Shown here one piece after another: positions 62,190 to 64,000 of a stretch of DNA of 64,000 nucleotides. The position numbers and the translations under genes are program-made. The stretch is from Berberis thunbergii (taxonomy: Eukaryota; Streptophyta; Magnoliopsida; Ranunculales; Berberidaceae). Within the stretch, counting starts at the first letter, position 1. Every line of letters begins with the position of its first letter. The stretch covers positions 372,001 to 436,000 of the forward strand of contig QNQO01000802.1 of NCBI GenBank assembly GCA_003290165.1, read 5' to 3'. The notes under the pieces are model-generated. The model searched no databases, had not been told where the DNA came from, and was given only the letters and a program-made list of their open reading frames with translations.

Positions 62190-64000
62190 GAAGGTTGGGG
62201 GTACTGGTGTAGTTGTAAAGATATCCATCTTTGAGATAATGTCTTGGTGCCTAAGTATTTCTCCCAACTATTTGATTACTCATTCATGTGAATGGTGCCG
62301 TAATTTGTGCGTTGCCTGTCGGGAACTCACTCTCATCTCTTATATAGAGGAACCAAATTACCTCATTTAATCGTTTGATTTAGTGGAAGCTCTGGCATGC
62401 TCCTATGTCAGAGATACATGTTATCCTCACCTGTGTGCTATTTGTAAATTTTTCGGATTAGTGCTATATTTGTATATTGGTAATGGTATTCCATTATCTG
62501 CAGCTCCATCCCATTAAAAGGTACTTTTCCGGGGACCCAATACACTTTTCAGAAGCAGAAAACCTAATGGAATCAGTGTCACCTACCCTGTTCGATCGTT
62601 TGCAGATCTGCACTAGCTGGCTACCATGTATGGTGCTATGTGAATCGAAATCATTCCAAAAATTTATAGCTTTTGTGGATGAGTTTCTCATTTAATTAGT
62701 TAAGAAAAATGGTAGGGGCACCATGAAATTGATGAGATAATCGGAAGAGCTTGTGATTTCCTGTTTTATCTATATATTTCCCTTATTCAGAGTGTCAATA
62801 TTAACATTTTCTTTCAAATGACAAATGTGCAATTTGCCACTGTAAATTATCTCTTTCTAAACTCAGTTCTTTTTCAAAGTAACTCTTCAAAAATCAAAAC
62901 ACAATCTAGCCCATAACATGCCTAGTAATGAAATAAAAGTGCAAAAATATGACCTACCCTTGGCCCACCCCACCCTGCGCCTAAAAATCGCTTTACTACT
63001 TAGATCACTACCGTCACCCTCTACGGTTTCCACCTCCACCTTTAACACCACCTTTCCATATTGTCTGGGCCAGAAGTGAACTGAGCTCAAGCGAGTCTGC
63101 AGTTTGTTGTGACCCAACAATTTCAAGAATATCCCAAAGTTAGTTATTTCAGTTAGGATCCCCTGTCTCTGCAACTACTTCAAGAAACAGAACTCTCTGC
63201 TTCTCTATTTCTCTATAAAACAAAGTTCTCTCTCTCTCACACTCAAGACAGAGCAAGAAACAGAGCTCTCCCACCCTCTCTAATGGCAGACCTTCTCAAC
63301 TTTGTCAATCTACTCCTCATTTTCTTGATTCTCTATGTGATTTTGTGGCTCTACTCCAATGGGTACTTCCCAATTCATTGATGGGAATGGCTTGTTGAAG
63401 ATCACTAAAGAAATCGATGAGTCTTGGATGCCAATTCTGAAGGTGTTTTCTTAGTTGATCAATGTGGTTCTTCATATTAGCTTGTAATCTTTTGTTTTTC
63501 TTCTTCTTCTTCATCTTCTCCTCTACTTGTTACTCTGGATTACAGTGTAGACATTTGAGATTCTTTCTTCTGTGATGAGTTGATTCAGAGTGTAGAGAAG
63601 ACAATTGTACAAAGTGTTGATTGTAGAGATAGTTTGTATTGATTCAATCTTTGTTCATGTAGATCAAAAGCTTAATTCATAAATGGAACTCAGTCTTTCT
63701 TGTTCAATTTGTTTGTGTGATTTGGTTCTGAATGAAAAGGTGTCTGATGAAACTATGTGCGGATCATTTGAACATAGTTTGGCAAGCATGATTTTGACTA
63801 AACTGAAATTCCCTCGTTATGGTCTATGTATATCTTTTGTAGCAATTCTATGTTTTCTTGGAAAAACATGCTACATTTCGGCAGAGTTTGACCCCAGTTA
63901 GATCAAGAGAGGCAAATGCCAAAAAACCCTTTCCAGCACCCAAACTAATCAAACACACACGACTCATCATAGGTATAGCAACATTGATCAGCAAGCCAAC
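62190..64000 (+). repeat. Unit P4
   Basis: 62220-62420 matches P1 at 49260-49400 (TTTGATTACTCATTCATGTG and GGGAACTCACTCTCA). 63139 carries the AGTTAGGATCCCCTG hallmark, and 63283-63381 the small ORF. 63683-63901 is an open stretch without known domain, matching P1 and P3 positions. The window ends inside the unit. Confidence 0.65.
63283..63381 (+). CDS. Small hydrophobic protein ORF, 32 aa (unit P4)
   Basis: ATG 63283 to TGA 63381. Begins MADLLNFVNLLLIF, then an almost unbroken hydrophobic stretch, then WLYSNG and PIH, like the 34-aa ORF of unit P1. Two codons are missing relative to P1 without loss of frame. It would be a single-pass membrane peptide. Function unknown, and it may be a remnant of a longer gene. 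Confidence 0.35.
   Translation: MADLLNFVNLLLIFLILYVILWLYSNGYFPIH

Overview
The window is nuclear DNA of a flowering plant, most likely a eudicot. It has short GT-AG spliced exons, AT-rich intergenic DNA, LTR retrotransposons primed by initiator-Met tRNA (TGGTATCAGAGC), CACTA, hAT and Harbinger-type DNA transposons, LINE fragments, and a small insertion made of plastid DNA pieces. The genus cannot be fixed from sequence alone. Most of the 64 kb is transposable elements nested in, or next to, a few low-copy genes.

Host genes. (1) A caffeic-acid-O-methyltransferase-like (class II SAM-dependent) gene occurs three times on the minus strand with its flanks. Copy B (26718-28339) is complete: four exons, 370 codons, all catalytic residues. 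Copy A (3469-4854) and copy C (38456-44034) are pseudogenes with stops, indels, a damaged splice junction and transposon insertions. (2) A TPR-domain gene resembling plant TPR1/TTC1-like proteins has three recognisable exons on the minus strand (7696-16465). Its second intron, about 8.1 kb, holds a complete CACTA element and a hAT element. Later exons are not found, so it is split or dead. (3) From 49.2 kb to the end, a non-TE unit is present four times, one of them inverted. It carries short membrane-protein ORFs and an unidentified minus-strand peptide.

Layout. 1-2000: decayed Ty3/gypsy (Tat-like) remains. 2060-4860: OMT copy A with a Harbinger MITE in its 3' flank. 5122-7563: gypsy element reduced to LTR-gag-protease-LTR. 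7696-16465: TPR gene with CACTA (8179-14052, TSD GTA) and hAT (14168-15497, TSD ATTGAAGG). 16555-17303: Harbinger MITE in its leader. 18757-24513: copia element carrying a plastid-DNA mosaic (rpoB, atpA, 23S). 24590-28360: duplicated DNA and OMT copy B. 28600-34489: copia element. 34914-37110: LINE with DUF4283-type ORF1 and visible target duplication. 38456-44034: OMT copy C, with a minus-strand copia element (39152-43221, TSD TAACT) in intron 2 and its first exon cut by another copia element (44035-47585). 47590-48915: RTE-type LINE fragment. 49217-64000: the fourfold unit, a hAT-like element (53792-54472) and a full-length chromovirus (55876-61319, TSD GAAAA).

The most unusual structures are: the CACTA interior, with seven copies of a tRNA-Glu-like module in a higher-order repeat; the multi-fragment plastid insertion; and a 62-63-bp tRNA-3'-half-like insertion whose empty site survives in the sister LTR. 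Splice sites, TSDs and homologies were read by eye; no alignment or database search was run.
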